In this document: positions 1-7,596 of the stretch, piece by piece
Position numbering within the stretch: position 1 is the first letter of the stretch
Layout of the letters: each line of letters starts with the position of its first letter
The notes under the pieces: generated by a model
The model's input: only the letters and a program-made list of their open reading frames with translations
Told to the model about the DNA's origin: nothing
Databases searched by the model: none
Translations under genes and position numbers: made by a program
Assembly (NCBI RefSeq): GCF_007713465.1
Contig: NZ_VMSG01000029.1
Coordinates: forward strand, 1 to 64,000
Direction of reading: 5' to 3'
Length of the DNA: 64,000 nucleotides
Source: Pseudomonas sp. H3(2019)
GTDB lineage: Bacteria > Pseudomonadota > Gammaproteobacteria > Pseudomonadales > Pseudomonadaceae

Positions 1-196
1 CTATCCCTTATCGTAAGGGGGAAACGGTGTCCTGTCTTTCATGGGGCTCGTTCAGTGACTTATGCATTACTACGATGACGTCTGCTTAGCCAATGTCTAC
101 CTGGAGGATAGCTACGTTCTCGCGGTTGAGGAGGGTACATAAGCGGTCAATCGATCAGTTTGAAATGCTATCTTTCATCATTCGTTAAGGCTCTTC
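1..196. other. Left edge without an assigned gene
   Basis: No convincing gene is visible. A 26-codon open frame runs from an ATG at 62 to a TAA at 142 on the plus strand (it begins MHYYDDV and ends AVEEGT). It has an in-frame stop directly upstream at 56-58, so it is either a tiny gene or the tail of a frameshifted one. Just before the next gene the sequence GTTAAGG occurs at 184-190, seven bases ahead of the ATG. This is the position an integron core site would take, but no partner arm was found upstream. Confidence 0.3.
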
Positions 197-658
197 ATGA
201 CTGATTTTCACAACATGACGGAAGCTCGGGCGCAAACCATCATCGACGAAGGCATCCCATCAGAAGAGATGCTTCGCGAACTGCTTATTCTTTGCTGGCA
301 CTCGTCCCAAGTAGCAGACTCGTTCTTTCTATCTCACGCCAACTGCACCCGTTTTCTCGTCCAACTGACGGAGATCGCAATTGACGAGAAAGACTATCAA
401 GGCGACGCACCGCCCGCTGCTGCTGCTTACTACCTTGAGAAGCTACCACCTCCAATGTTAAAGGACGTCGCGGATATCCTGCTACGTGGTTTTCCCGTCG
501 AGGAGTGCGGCCACAACAATTCACTAGCTGTAGCAATTGCACTCTCTGGGGTCGAAGGTGGCAGGACAAAAGTTCAGGGCGCATACGAGAGTGATTTCCT
601 CAACACTGACAGCTACGAAAAGGCCATAGCAATCTATGCCAAGCACTCGGAGCCCTAA
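197..658 (+). CDS. Small acidic protein of unknown function, possibly cassette-borne
   Basis: The 153-residue protein has no signal peptide, membrane segment or motif that I recognise. It is soluble and acidic, with an alpha-helical look. Its isolation, size and lack of a partner resemble orphan immunity or cassette genes, but this is inference only. The stop codon lies inside the left arm of a structure that matches an integron attC site, and the ATG follows a GTTAAGG sequence by six bases, which together give the compact one-gene layout of an integron cassette. The start is the first ATG of the frame; a second Met at residue 7 is an alternative. No clear Shine-Dalgarno sequence is seen, which is common for cassette genes. 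Confidence 0.6.
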   Translation: MTDFHNMTEARAQTIIDEGIPSEEMLRELLILCWHSSQVADSFFLSHANCTRFLVQLTEIAIDEKDYQGDAPPAAAAYYLEKLPPPMLKDVADILLRGFPVEECGHNNSLAVAIALSGVEGGRTKVQGAYESDFLNTDSYEKAIAIYAKHSEP

Positions 659-730
659 CCCTACGCTCAAGTTCGCTCCCTTTGGTCGCTGGGACGCGCC
701 TTCGGCGCGCCCCTTGGCTGTTCGTTAGAG
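652..730 (+). other. Putative integron attC recombination site
   Basis: Outer arms CTAAC (655-659) and GTTAG (724-728) are exact complements. Inner arms CTCAAG (666-671) and CTTGG (713-717) pair with one unpaired base. The spacer between outer and inner arm is six bases on both sides. The centre holds a second hairpin, GGCGCGCC-like, around 697-712. This R''-L''-L'-R' arrangement with one extrahelical base is the known layout of attC sites bound by integron integrases. The right core GTTAGAG departs from the GTTRRRY consensus in the last base. No integrase gene lies in the window. Confidence 0.55.
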
Positions 731-738
731 ATTTCGCT

Positions 739-1086
739 GTGAGGCTACTTCTTCTCCTCTTGGCTGCGATTGCCTCGCTTTCGTGCTTTGCCGAAGAGCA
801 GGCCTGGCCATTCGACCAAAGCCCAAATGTGGCGGCCATTACCCAAAGACAAGTTCTTTATGAAAAGGCAGCAATCCTCTTGGTGTCACACGACGCCGAA
901 GATCACGGATGGCAATTCCTGACCGGGTCAATTCCACCAAGTTCAGGTAACGCTGCGGTGGCAGGTATGGAACAGCTGGTTAGGATTGACCCTTCATTGA
1001 AGGAAATCGCCGATCTTCCAGTTGGCTGGCGAGCACATCGAGAACGAGTTGGCGCGAAATGGGTTCGTGAGAAGAAGTCAAAGTAG
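739..1086 (+). CDS. Exported DUF2185/Imm33-like protein
   Basis: I place the start at the GTG at 739, because it leaves a clean signal peptide (about residues 1-18, RLLLLLLAAIASLSCFAEE). The frame stays open further upstream but would then run through the attC-like structure. The remainder contains the block VSHDAEDHGWQFLTG at mid-protein and a carboxy end with VRIDPSLKEIADLPVGWRA. This is typical of the DUF2185 (Imm33) family, whose members are mostly predicted immunity proteins of polymorphic toxins. The protein is about 115 residues long. It follows the attC-like site by only nine bases, as a cassette gene would. The family call is from memory of conserved residues and is moderately sure; the physiological target is unknown. 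Confidence 0.6.
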   Translation: MRLLLLLLAAIASLSCFAEEQAWPFDQSPNVAAITQRQVLYEKAAILLVSHDAEDHGWQFLTGSIPPSSGNAAVAGMEQLVRIDPSLKEIADLPVGWRAHRERVGAKWVREKKSK

Positions 1087-1116
1087 AGGTCGCGCGAAGT
1101 TGAACCAGACCTCTAC
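1083..1116. repeat. Nine-base inverted repeat at the end of the DUF2185-like gene
   Basis: GTAGAGGTC (1083-1091) is repeated exactly in inverted orientation at 1108-1116, with a 16-base loop. It overlaps the stop codon of the upstream gene. There is no T-run, so a rho-independent terminator is unlikely. On the minus strand a 37-codon open frame (1191 down to 1078) covers the same bases; I could not assign it. Confidence 0.45.
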
Positions 1117-1278
1117 GTGCCAGACAGCGCCGGCGTTCAAACGTCCCCTTTCCAATAGCCTGACTGTCTCCTTAGGGTCGAAAGCTGGCATTTCGAATGT
1201 CGCTTGATTTGGCGGGATTTCACTGTAAAAAGGCTGCGGACTTTCAACGAACCACCCGCTTCAAAAAGGTCACAGGGA

Positions 1279-1707
1279 ATGAGATCGATAAAAAATAATC
1301 CTCCACAGTTCACTCGTATTCCGCTGGCAGCCATCGGCGTCGGGCTGGGCCTTGCCGTTGCCGTCTACACAACCGGAAAAGGCCCCTTCTTCCTAGATAA
1401 CTTTGCATACTCCTGGTTACCGCAAGCGGCAGTGCTTTGCATAGCGCTGCTGTGCAAAGCGTCACGAGAATCGCTGGGGGGAATGGCTACTGCCATGGGG
1501 CTGTACTTGTTCCTTTTCGACCTCTGGGTCACAGACTCCATGGGGTGGCTTTTCTACTTATTCAGCTTTCCAGGCATCCTCATCGGGACATTGCTTGGCG
1601 TTGTTTTCAGCCCCTCGCGGAAGGTATTCAAGGCGCTGGTAGCGTTTGCGTGGGTGGTTCTCGGTATAGTGGGAAATTTGGCGGTTCTCGCTATTACGGT
1701 CACATAG
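1279..1707 (+). CDS. Small integral membrane protein, unknown
   Basis: The protein has 142 residues from the ATG at 1279, which follows a purine-rich CACAGGGA. An earlier in-frame ATG at 1204 would add a charged, unlikely amino end. Four or five hydrophobic segments are visible, at about residues 13-31, 46-60, 67-84, 88-108 and 117-140. The loops are short and the two ends are polar. No family is recognised. It stands alone between two soluble small proteins. The function cannot be inferred from context. Confidence 0.55.
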   Translation: MRSIKNNPPQFTRIPLAAIGVGLGLAVAVYTTGKGPFFLDNFAYSWLPQAAVLCIALLCKASRESLGGMATAMGLYLFLFDLWVTDSMGWLFYLFSFPGILIGTLLGVVFSPSRKVFKALVAFAWVVLGIVGNLAVLAITVT

Positions 1708-1791
1708 ACTCCTCGCGGTGATGGGCAATATGATATGTACTAACAGGCGGCTTGCAGCCATGGGCAACTGATAGCAAACCGAATCCTGGAA

Positions 1792-2220
1792 GTGAGTCAG
1801 TATTTTATGAACGAAGGTTGGCAAAACGACGATTACCTCATCGTCCTCACGCAGGATGAAAGCTTCGCTGCGATGAAAGCCTACCGATTTGACCATTACC
1901 TGCCGGGTTACACGCTACTGGGCCTAAGAAGTTGGGACGACTTTATCGTCATCAACTCTTGCGGAGTAATGTTTACGGTGCCAACACTGCCGCTCGATGC
2001 GTCCTGTGTTGCGCCGTTTGCGCTGCCCCAGCAGATTTCGCTAGAGCCTGACGAGCAGTTCACAGGGAAGATCAAGTGGCATGTGAAGCCGTTAGTCTGT
2101 GGGGGCGATCCAACAGACAAAACAAATGTGGCGTGGATCACTCGTGAACAACATGCTGAACTTGTCGTCTGGTGGAACGAACAGTACAAGCGCGCCGGAG
2201 CGCAGCATTTGAGCGACTAA
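1792..2220 (+). CDS. Hypothetical soluble protein, immunity-like
   Basis: The frame begins with a GTG at 1792 and has an ATG at 1807 (MNEGWQND) that may be the true start; neither has a strong ribosome binding site. The protein has about 137-142 residues, is rich in Trp and aromatic residues and has no signal peptide. Sequences such as LPGYTLLGLRSWDDFIV recall small proteins found near polymorphic toxin loci in pseudomonads, but no named domain is certain. It is followed within 40 bases by the first copy of a dispersed palindrome that accompanies similar small genes at 20-25 kb. Confidence 0.5.
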   Translation: MSQYFMNEGWQNDDYLIVLTQDESFAAMKAYRFDHYLPGYTLLGLRSWDDFIVINSCGVMFTVPTLPLDASCVAPFALPQQISLEPDEQFTGKIKWHVKPLVCGGDPTDKTNVAWITREQHAELVVWWNEQYKRAGAQHLSD

Positions 2221-2259
2221 TATTTAAGCCAAAATAGTTTGATTTTGAACATCAGCTAT

Positions 2260-2302
2260 GGGTCGTTTTCTGCCTGTCGCGACAGGCAGCAATCGGCCGA
2301 AG
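2260..2302. repeat. Dispersed intergenic palindrome, copy 1
   Basis: The core TGCCTGTCGCGACAGGCA (2271-2288) is a perfect 18-base palindrome. It is bordered by GGGTCG on the left and AATCGGCC on the right, which pair loosely. The same pattern GGTCGA-TTTCTGCC-TGTCG-CGACAGGCAG-AAATCGGCC recurs in weaker form at about 4183, 21291, 21746, 22162, 24181, 24854 and 27974. All copies are intergenic. It could act as a transcription-stopping hairpin or be a non-autonomous mobile repeat. Confidence 0.7.
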
Positions 2303-2507
2303 TTGTGTAAAAACAATTTAGAGCAAGTTAAACGGTCAGAACCAGAACGTTACTGGACAATCGAGACTACAGTCGGCCTGCCCCCCCTTGAAGTCTCTGT
2401 ACGAACGCATTCTGCCCGCCTATTTCTCCATACAGGCCTTCTTCACCACCCTAAGTCTGGCGGGGGCTGCCTGCTGATTAAATCGCCCTGCCCAGGCAAT
2501 GTTCGAC

Positions 2508-3104
2508 CTACACCAGCACGGTCAACCAGGCCGACACCAGCAGCAAAAAAGCCAGTGCATAGTTCACGCGTTTGAACGCCTGTGGCGAACCAAAAAACCG
2601 AGCACTACCCACGCCGAGCAATGCCCACAGGATCATGCATGGCAAGGAGACCAACAGAAACACCAGCGACAACAACACCAGCCGCATGGTCTTGTCGCCG
2701 CCACCGGCAAACACGCTCGCCACCGCCACCGCCATCATCCAGACTTTGGGGTTGAGCAATTGCAGGGTGGCGGCACCGAACACGCTGAGACCCTCGTCGC
2801 GCGAGCTGGCCTGGTCCAAGGACGGCGGCGCGCTTTGAAAGATCTGCCAGGCCAGCCAACTCAACCAGAGCACCCCGGCCCAGGCCATCGCCTGCTGCAC
2901 TCGCGGAAACCGCAGCAGCGTCTCGCCCACGCCGAACCCGACTGCAAACACAATCAGCGCCGCCGCCACGCATGCGCCAAAAATGATCGGCAGTGTAGCG
3001 CCCAGCCCCCACCGCGAACTGTGGCTCAGCACCAGAATATTGGTCGGCCCCGGGGTGATCGAGGCAACGAACGCAAACAGCAGGAAAGGCAACAACGACT
3101 CCAT
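2508..3104 (-). CDS. LysE/RhtB-family amino acid exporter
   Basis: This is an inner-membrane protein of 198 residues, the usual length for LysE/RhtB carriers, which export amino acids or derivatives by proton exchange. The family signature SITPGPTN lies at residues 15-22, after a first hydrophobic segment. Five or six further membrane segments follow. The ATG at 3104 is chosen because the protein then begins directly with the first membrane helix (MESLLPFLLFAFVAS). The gene lies downstream of an AraC regulator on the same strand, and a 17-codon frame with a good ribosome binding site sits just ahead of it. The substrate is not deducible. Confidence 0.88.
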   Translation of the reverse strand: MESLLPFLLFAFVASITPGPTNILVLSHSSRWGLGATLPIIFGACVAAALIVFAVGFGVGETLLRFPRVQQAMAWAGVLWLSWLAWQIFQSAPPSLDQASSRDEGLSVFGAATLQLLNPKVWMMAVAVASVFAGGGDKTMRLVLLSLVFLLVSLPCMILWALLGVGSARFFGSPQAFKRVNYALAFLLLVSAWLTVLV

Positions 3105-3107
3105 GGC

Positions 3108-3161
3108 TCAGGCTCCCTGAGGACGCATCGAAGGGGCAGAAAAGAACAGCGAAAAAGACAT
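3108..3161 (-). CDS. Possible 17-residue leader peptide ahead of the LysE-type exporter gene
   Basis: On the minus strand AAGGAG precedes an ATG at 3161. The frame (MSFSLFFSAP...) stops at 3108, three bases before the exporter start codon, giving the tight layout TGAGCCATG. The placement suggests translational coupling or a leader peptide. There are no runs of one amino acid that would point to classical attenuation, so the role is inferred from position and ribosome binding site only. Confidence 0.4.
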   Translation of the reverse strand: MSFSLFFSAPSMRPQGA

Positions 3162-3212
3162 GGCATGGACTCCTTGATCAGATAGGCGACCATGGTCGCG
3201 GGTCAGCTGGAT

Positions 3213-4049
3213 TCAGTCTGGAAGGTTTGAGCAACGCTTGCGGTAGTCCGCAGGCGTGAGCTGGTAGGCACGGCGGAACCAGCGCCCCATATGACTTTGA
3301 TCGGAGAACCCGAGAGCACTGGCCACCCGCGCCGGCGACTCGCCCCGCGCCAGTAGCTGCCGCGCCTTGGCCAGACGCAGCTGAATCAGATAAGCATGAG
3401 GCGCCAGCCCAAAGGCTGCCTTGAAGGCCCGCGTCAGGCGAAAGCGATCAACATCACAGGCTTGAGCCAGATCATCCAGCCCGATGTCCTCGTAGACATG
3501 GGCATGCAGATAGTCACGCGCAACCTGGGCCACCAACGGCAGACGCGGATCAAAGACCTGCCGCTTGCGCCAATCAAGGTGGCAAGTGAGCGACCCCAAC
3601 AAGGTATCGATGGCGCTCTGGCGCACGATGCGCAAGTCACCCTCATGGAGCACGTGGAAGGCTTGATAAACGGCAGTGGCCAGGCCCGGTTCCTGGCTCA
3701 GGGTGTCGGTAAAGCCCGGCTGACTGTTGGCCGGCGCGTGCTCGAACAACGTATGCAACTCCCGTTCAAGCCAGTGCGGATCAAGGTAGAGCATGGAATA
3801 GGTAAACCCTTCCTCGGTCGGCGCATGCCCATCGTGGATTTCCCCCGGCTCCAGCATGAATACCTTGCCCGGCGTACTAAGATGGCGAACGCGTCGGCAA
3901 TTGAACTGCTGTACCCCCTGTTCGGTGACCCCCACCAGAAAACTGTCATGCCAGTGCGGATCGTAGGCATGCCCCTGAAAATGGGCACGAATCGATTCAA
4001 TCCCGGTATCGGCATCCTGGGACAGCTCAATCCAGTTGCGTTTATCCAC
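3213..4049 (-). CDS. AraC-family regulator with cupin-type sensor domain
   Basis: The 278-residue protein has an amino-terminal AraC-binding-type cupin (about residues 20-110; HWHDSFLVGV and EPGEIHDGH are typical) and a carboxy-terminal pair of helix-turn-helix motifs (about 170-270, ending HMGRWFRRAYQLTPADYRK). Such regulators respond to small molecules and activate a neighbouring gene. Here the neighbour downstream on the same strand is a LysE/RhtB exporter, a common pairing. The inducer is not visible. The start is the ATG at 4049. Confidence 0.85.
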   Translation of the reverse strand: MDKRNWIELSQDADTGIESIRAHFQGHAYDPHWHDSFLVGVTEQGVQQFNCRRVRHLSTPGKVFMLEPGEIHDGHAPTEEGFTYSMLYLDPHWLERELHTLFEHAPANSQPGFTDTLSQEPGLATAVYQAFHVLHEGDLRIVRQSAIDTLLGSLTCHLDWRKRQVFDPRLPLVAQVARDYLHAHVYEDIGLDDLAQACDVDRFRLTRAFKAAFGLAPHAYLIQLRLAKARQLLARGESPARVASALGFSDQSHMGRWFRRAYQLTPADYRKRCSNLPD

Positions 4050-4182
4050 GGAAGGCTCCAGATGTATGGTTCAGCTTTGAACTGTGCGGGCGACTAAATT
4101 ACCGCGCTTTTGAAAAAGACGTTTAGAAGATTTGTGCGGGTTGATGCTGAGCCATAGCTGCCTATGCTGAAAGGCAGAAAAC

Positions 4183-4225
4183 GGGTCGATTTCCGTCAGT
4201 CGTGACCGGCACAAATCGGCCAAAA
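4183..4225. repeat. Dispersed intergenic palindrome, copy 2
   Basis: GGGTCGATTT at the left and AAATCGGCC at the right flank a decayed centre in which GTCAGTCGTGACCGGC replaces the perfect palindrome of copy 1. It lies in the 300-base spacer upstream of the AraC gene. The rest of that spacer (4050-4400) shows no gene. Confidence 0.55.
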
Positions 4226-4407
4226 TCGGACGTTAGAGGTCGATTGATGTCTCTGCCCCAAACTCCCCCACTCTGTACCAACTGCTCGGGCCTTCACAAG
4301 ATCTAGTACCATAAGGCCGCTATCCAGCAATGTCCGGCTCCTGAAAATTACAGGGGAGCTCGAAGGTATCAGGGAGCGGTTGATGTACAGGAATTACAAG
4401 TTTTGCT

Positions 4408-4598
4408 GGTGTGCACGTGCAGCGGGCGGCCATCGGCATCCGTGGCATCTTTGAGAATCTCCAAATGGGCAAGCGTCACTGCGTGGTCATAGGACTCAGG
4501 GTCGTTGTCGAGGTTGGCGATCACCACTCCCGGCTTGACGAAGCGGCCGTAGAAGTCAACATGGGGTCGGTGATGTCCTTGCCTTTGATTCCCGGCAG
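4408..4598 (-). pseudogene. aguA: Fragment of agmatine deiminase
   Basis: Read on the minus strand, the segment encodes GIKGKDITDP and then, one base out of frame, HVDFYGRFVKPGVVIANLDN and ESYDHAVTLAHLEIL. This matches the middle of agmatine deiminase, which converts agmatine to N-carbamoylputrescine; HVDFY contains a conserved catalytic His. Both ends of the gene are missing and one base is lost near 4561. After HVHT the reading turns to unrelated sequence. The 5-prime end of the fragment abuts a copy of the GGGG-CAGATTTATTTTTC repeat. Confidence 0.8.
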
Positions 4599-4602
4599 CA
4601 AG

Positions 4603-4626
4603 AATGAAAAATAAATCTGCCCCCTT
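4603..4626. repeat. GGGGACAGATTTATTTTTC-type repeat, half copy
   Basis: AATGAAAAATAAATCTGCCC is one arm of a dispersed element seen complete at 9297-9354. Here only the right arm is present, next to the truncated agmatine deiminase fragment. Confidence 0.6.
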
Positions 4627-4709
4627 CTTCACGCTGCCGCATAACTGGATGCGCGTTTAACCAAGCGAAGTCGATCGAGCAGAATCGTATGGGCTAGGAG
4701 AGATGCTGT

Positions 4710-5324
4710 CTAAACCAGCGACTTTTGAATTTGATGATCAAATGTATCCAGAAAATCGCGCATGCTGATATCTCCGAGATCTACAGCTTTAGCGCCGCCA
4801 GCCGCGATAAAGGTGACATCAGAGATACCCAGGACGTTCAGGATCAGCTTCAAATATTGGGTCGCAATGTCACGGCCTCTAATCGGGGAGTCGCTGGTGT
4901 ATACACCTCCCGAGGCGAGCAGCACCGTTGCCTTTTTACCGGTCACCAGCCCTTTACCATCAAAGCCCAAGGTCAGGCCTTTACGTACCACGTGATCCAC
5001 CCACGCCTTGAGCGCCGCAGGGACGTTATAGTTGTAAACCGGCGTTGAAATAACCACGTGATCGGTTTCCAGCAACTCGGCCACAAGCTCATCGGATAGC
5101 TGCAACACGGCTTTCATTTCAGGCGAATGTTTAGTTTCCGAGGTGAAGTAAGCCTGTAACCAAGGGGCCGTCACGAACGTAAGCGAAGTGTCCGTTAGAT
5201 CCCGTGTTTTGATGGCGCCCCTAGGGTGTGCAGCTTCCCACGCCGCCACAAATCGGCGAGTGAGCTGCCGGGAGATTGAAGCATCCCCACGTGCGCTGGT
5301 TTCAATGGAGAGAAGCCTGGACAT
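4710..5324 (-). CDS. azoR: FMN-dependent NADH-azoreductase
   Basis: The enzyme is a flavodoxin-fold quinone and azo-dye reductase of the cytoplasm that uses NADH and FMN. The 204-residue length is the family norm. The amino-terminal FMN loop TSARGDASISRQL (about residues 9-21), the block PVYNYNVPAALKAWVDHV with flavin-contacting residues, and ASGGVYT are all present. I chose the ATG at 5324, preceded by AGGAGTTACTTTC; an upstream frame extension of 47 residues is non-homologous. A LysR gene is divergent, 139 bases away, and is its likely regulator. Confidence 0.9.
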   Translation of the reverse strand: MSRLLSIETSARGDASISRQLTRRFVAAWEAAHPRGAIKTRDLTDTSLTFVTAPWLQAYFTSETKHSPEMKAVLQLSDELVAELLETDHVVISTPVYNYNVPAALKAWVDHVVRKGLTLGFDGKGLVTGKKATVLLASGGVYTSDSPIRGRDIATQYLKLILNVLGISDVTFIAAGGAKAVDLGDISMRDFLDTFDHQIQKSLV

Positions 5325-5463
5325 GAAAGTAACTCCTGCGCGGTGACGCGGCGGTATGTTTTGCGTTGTCGCTCTAGGCGATGTGCGACACACTCTACCC
5401 AATGCGATCTCTACGCAGGAGTGATGTAAATATGATTGAGTCCATCTGTTTAAGTGATGGGTC

Positions 5464-6363
5464 ATGATCGAAAGTCTCAGCCTGGATCAGTTGCGAATCC
5501 TTGTAACCATTGCTGACACAGGCAGTTTCTCGGCAACGGGACGTCACCTGCGGCGTGCTCAATCTGCCATTAGCCAATCGATTGCCACACTTGAGTCAGT
5601 TCAAGGTGTGAGGCTGTTTGATCGGAGCGGCCATCGTCCAACGCTCACTGAGGTAGGTAGAGTGCTGGTGGTTCAAGCGCGCGCAGTGCTGGCAAGCGCT
5701 GCCCAGTTTGAAGCAATGGCCTCAAGTACGGCAGCAGGGGTTGAGCCGGAGTTGGCTCTCGCCATAGACCCTTTAGTCCCTAGCGCACCGCTCATCGAAA
5801 GCCTGCGCGCTATCCGTGAGGCTTTCCCGCATCTGGCAGTGAGTTTTTCTACAGAAGGTTTAGGCGGCGCAGAGCGCCGATTGCGCAACGGCAATGCGGC
5901 ACTGGCGCTTTGCACATTGATTCCGATAGTGCCCGACGATATCACCGCACTGCCGCTGCTCAGCGTCGACTTGAGGCCAGTAGTAGCCAGCGGGCATCCC
6001 CTGGCTATGTTAGGCCGTCGGGCAACAAGTGCAGACCTCAAGCCTTATGTGCAACTGGTACTTTCCGATCCGGTTTCTCCCGACGGCCCTAGCTATGGGG
6101 TGACGGGCAGTCACCAGTGGCGGTTTGTAGATTTGGCACGGCGGCTGGATTTTTTGCTCGCCGGGTTCGGTTGGTGCCGAATGCCAGAGCATCTGATTGC
6201 GGATCATCTGGCTTCAGGACGCCTCCTGCCGCTTGAGTTAGCCGCCGAACTTCAGCGCACACCAGACACACTTACGATCTACGCAGCGCACATGCAAAAT
6301 CGCTCTTTAGGGAAAGCAGGCCGATGGCTTCTGAATGACCTGAGCCGTCGTCTGTGCATGTGA
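5464..6363 (+). CDS. LysR-family regulator divergent from azoR
   Basis: The 299-residue protein has a winged helix at residues 1-62 (SLDQLRILVTIADTGSFSAT, then AQSAISQSIATLE) and a periplasmic-binding-protein-like effector domain from about residue 90. The position, back to back with azoR across 139 bases, is the classical LysR layout and suggests that it controls azoR. A hairpin with a T-run downstream (6485-6514) may end its transcript. Confidence 0.87.
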   Translation: MIESLSLDQLRILVTIADTGSFSATGRHLRRAQSAISQSIATLESVQGVRLFDRSGHRPTLTEVGRVLVVQARAVLASAAQFEAMASSTAAGVEPELALAIDPLVPSAPLIESLRAIREAFPHLAVSFSTEGLGGAERRLRNGNAALALCTLIPIVPDDITALPLLSVDLRPVVASGHPLAMLGRRATSADLKPYVQLVLSDPVSPDGPSYGVTGSHQWRFVDLARRLDFLLAGFGWCRMPEHLIADHLASGRLLPLELAAELQRTPDTLTIYAAHMQNRSLGKAGRWLLNDLSRRLCM

Positions 6364-6447
6364 TGATACGAAGACGACTAACGTCAGCGGTTTGGTTATC
6401 CCGTTGGCCAAAGGGCTGATGCGGTTAATCGAACCGGTTGTGCAGTT

Positions 6448-6479
6448 GTCTAGTCCTGAAATAGGTTTACACCTGTTTC
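6448..6479. repeat. Half copy of a 42-base palindromic element
   Basis: GTCTAGTCCTGAAATAGG followed by TTTACACCTGTTTC matches, with few changes, either strand of the near-perfect palindrome at 16756-16797. The right end is replaced by CGCCCC. It resembles the joined or solo terminal repeat of an insertion sequence, although no transposase remains. Confidence 0.55.
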
Positions 6480-6484
6480 GCCCC

Positions 6485-6514
6485 AACGCCCGGTGCATCG
6501 CATCGGGCGTTTTG
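6485..6514 (+). terminator. Rho-independent terminator between convergent LysR genes
   Basis: AACGCCCG (6485-6492) pairs with CGGGCGTT (6504-6511) around an 11-base loop and is followed by TTT. It lies 120 bases after the plus-strand LysR gene and ahead of the stop of the minus-strand one. Confidence 0.65.
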
Positions 6515-6547
6515 TATTTCAAAGACAGGCCAGCCGTCGCAAGCAAA

Positions 6548-7426
6548 TCAGTTGAACCGCTCCACCAGAAAATCTACAAAGCTGCGCAACTTAGGTGAGC
6601 GATACCGATCCGGCAGGTAGACCACGCTCATTGTCCGGCTGGGAAGTTCGTGGGTGGGGAACAGTTGGACGAGATGGCCCGCTCGAACATCGGCCTCCAA
6701 CAGAATCGCGGGTTGCAGCACGATACCCAGACCGTGTAGTGCGGCAACGCGCAGTGCCTGCCCGTGATTGACTTGCAACCGACCCGAGACAGGAACGCGA
6801 CATACGCCATCTTGATCCGCCAAACGCCAATGCGCCACGGCCGCAGGAGAGAAAGACAGGCACTCATGCTGGCTTAGATCTTCTGGTTTGCCCGGTGTAC
6901 CTCTGCGCGCCAGGTATTGGGGGGACGCGCAAATCATCAATCGATAAGGCGCCAGCGACTGGGCGATCAGTGCCGAATCCGGCAGTTGGCCAATGCGGAT
7001 GGCCGCCTCGAATCCCTCCTCTACCAGATCCACTACACGGTCGCACAAGGCGACATCGACGCTGACGTCGGGATATCGCTCAAGGTATTCCGACAAGGCG
7101 GGTATCAGTGCTTCGGTGCCGAAGGTGATGGGGGCGGTGATGCGCAGCTTACCTGCGGGTGCCAACTGCAGGTTTTGTGCCTGTGCATCGGTTTCAGCCA
7201 CCATCTTGAGAATTTCCTTGCAGCGGACGTAGTAGTCCTCGCCGAAGGTCGTGAGGTGCTGGCGCCGGGTCGTCCGGTTAAGCAGTCGCATGCCTAGGCG
7301 CTTCTCCAGCGTCCTCAGGTGTTTGCCCGCCATCGTCGCCGAGATATTGCAAGCCGTGGCAGCAGCGCTGAGGCTGCCTTTTTCGACGACCAGAACATAC
7401 ACCCTCATGCTGTCGAACAAGTCCAT
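6548..7426 (-). CDS. LysR-family regulator divergent from a quinone-oxidoreductase-like gene
   Basis: The 292-residue protein begins MDLFDSMRVYVLVVEKGSLS and continues with a standard LysR winged helix to residue 60 and a substrate domain thereafter. The RTTRRQHLT sequence and the RIGQLPDSALIA block place it in the common CrgA/AaeR-like subgroup, whose members often control a divergently transcribed reductase. Here the divergent gene at 7597 encodes a medium-chain dehydrogenase; the spacer is 170 bases. Confidence 0.87.
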   Translation of the reverse strand: MDLFDSMRVYVLVVEKGSLSAAATACNISATMAGKHLRTLEKRLGMRLLNRTTRRQHLTTFGEDYYVRCKEILKMVAETDAQAQNLQLAPAGKLRITAPITFGTEALIPALSEYLERYPDVSVDVALCDRVVDLVEEGFEAAIRIGQLPDSALIAQSLAPYRLMICASPQYLARRGTPGKPEDLSQHECLSFSPAAVAHWRLADQDGVCRVPVSGRLQVNHGQALRVAALHGLGIVLQPAILLEADVRAGHLVQLFPTHELPSRTMSVVYLPDRYRSPKLRSFVDFLVERFN

Positions 7427-7596
7427 TGAAAACCCCAGGTTTTAAATGCACAAACCAGATCGCAGTTTATCTCCGATCAGTTCTAAATAAAACTGATGCC
7501 CTCCTCGCAAGCAGAGCGGTCAATCGCCGCTCAGGCAAACCCTGTGATTCAGGCATCACAGGATCAGCAGGCTTGCCGCCACCAAGAGAGCAGACC

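Noticed and set aside
1022..1207. Plus-strand 61-codon frame over the end of the DUF2185-like gene
   Set aside because: Overlaps a better gene in another frame and has no ribosome binding site or protein-like pattern.
2499..3185. Long plus-strand frame opposite the LysE-type gene
   Set aside because: Rich in His, Gln and Arg, as antisense frames of membrane-protein genes are; the opposite strand is clearly LysE/RhtB.
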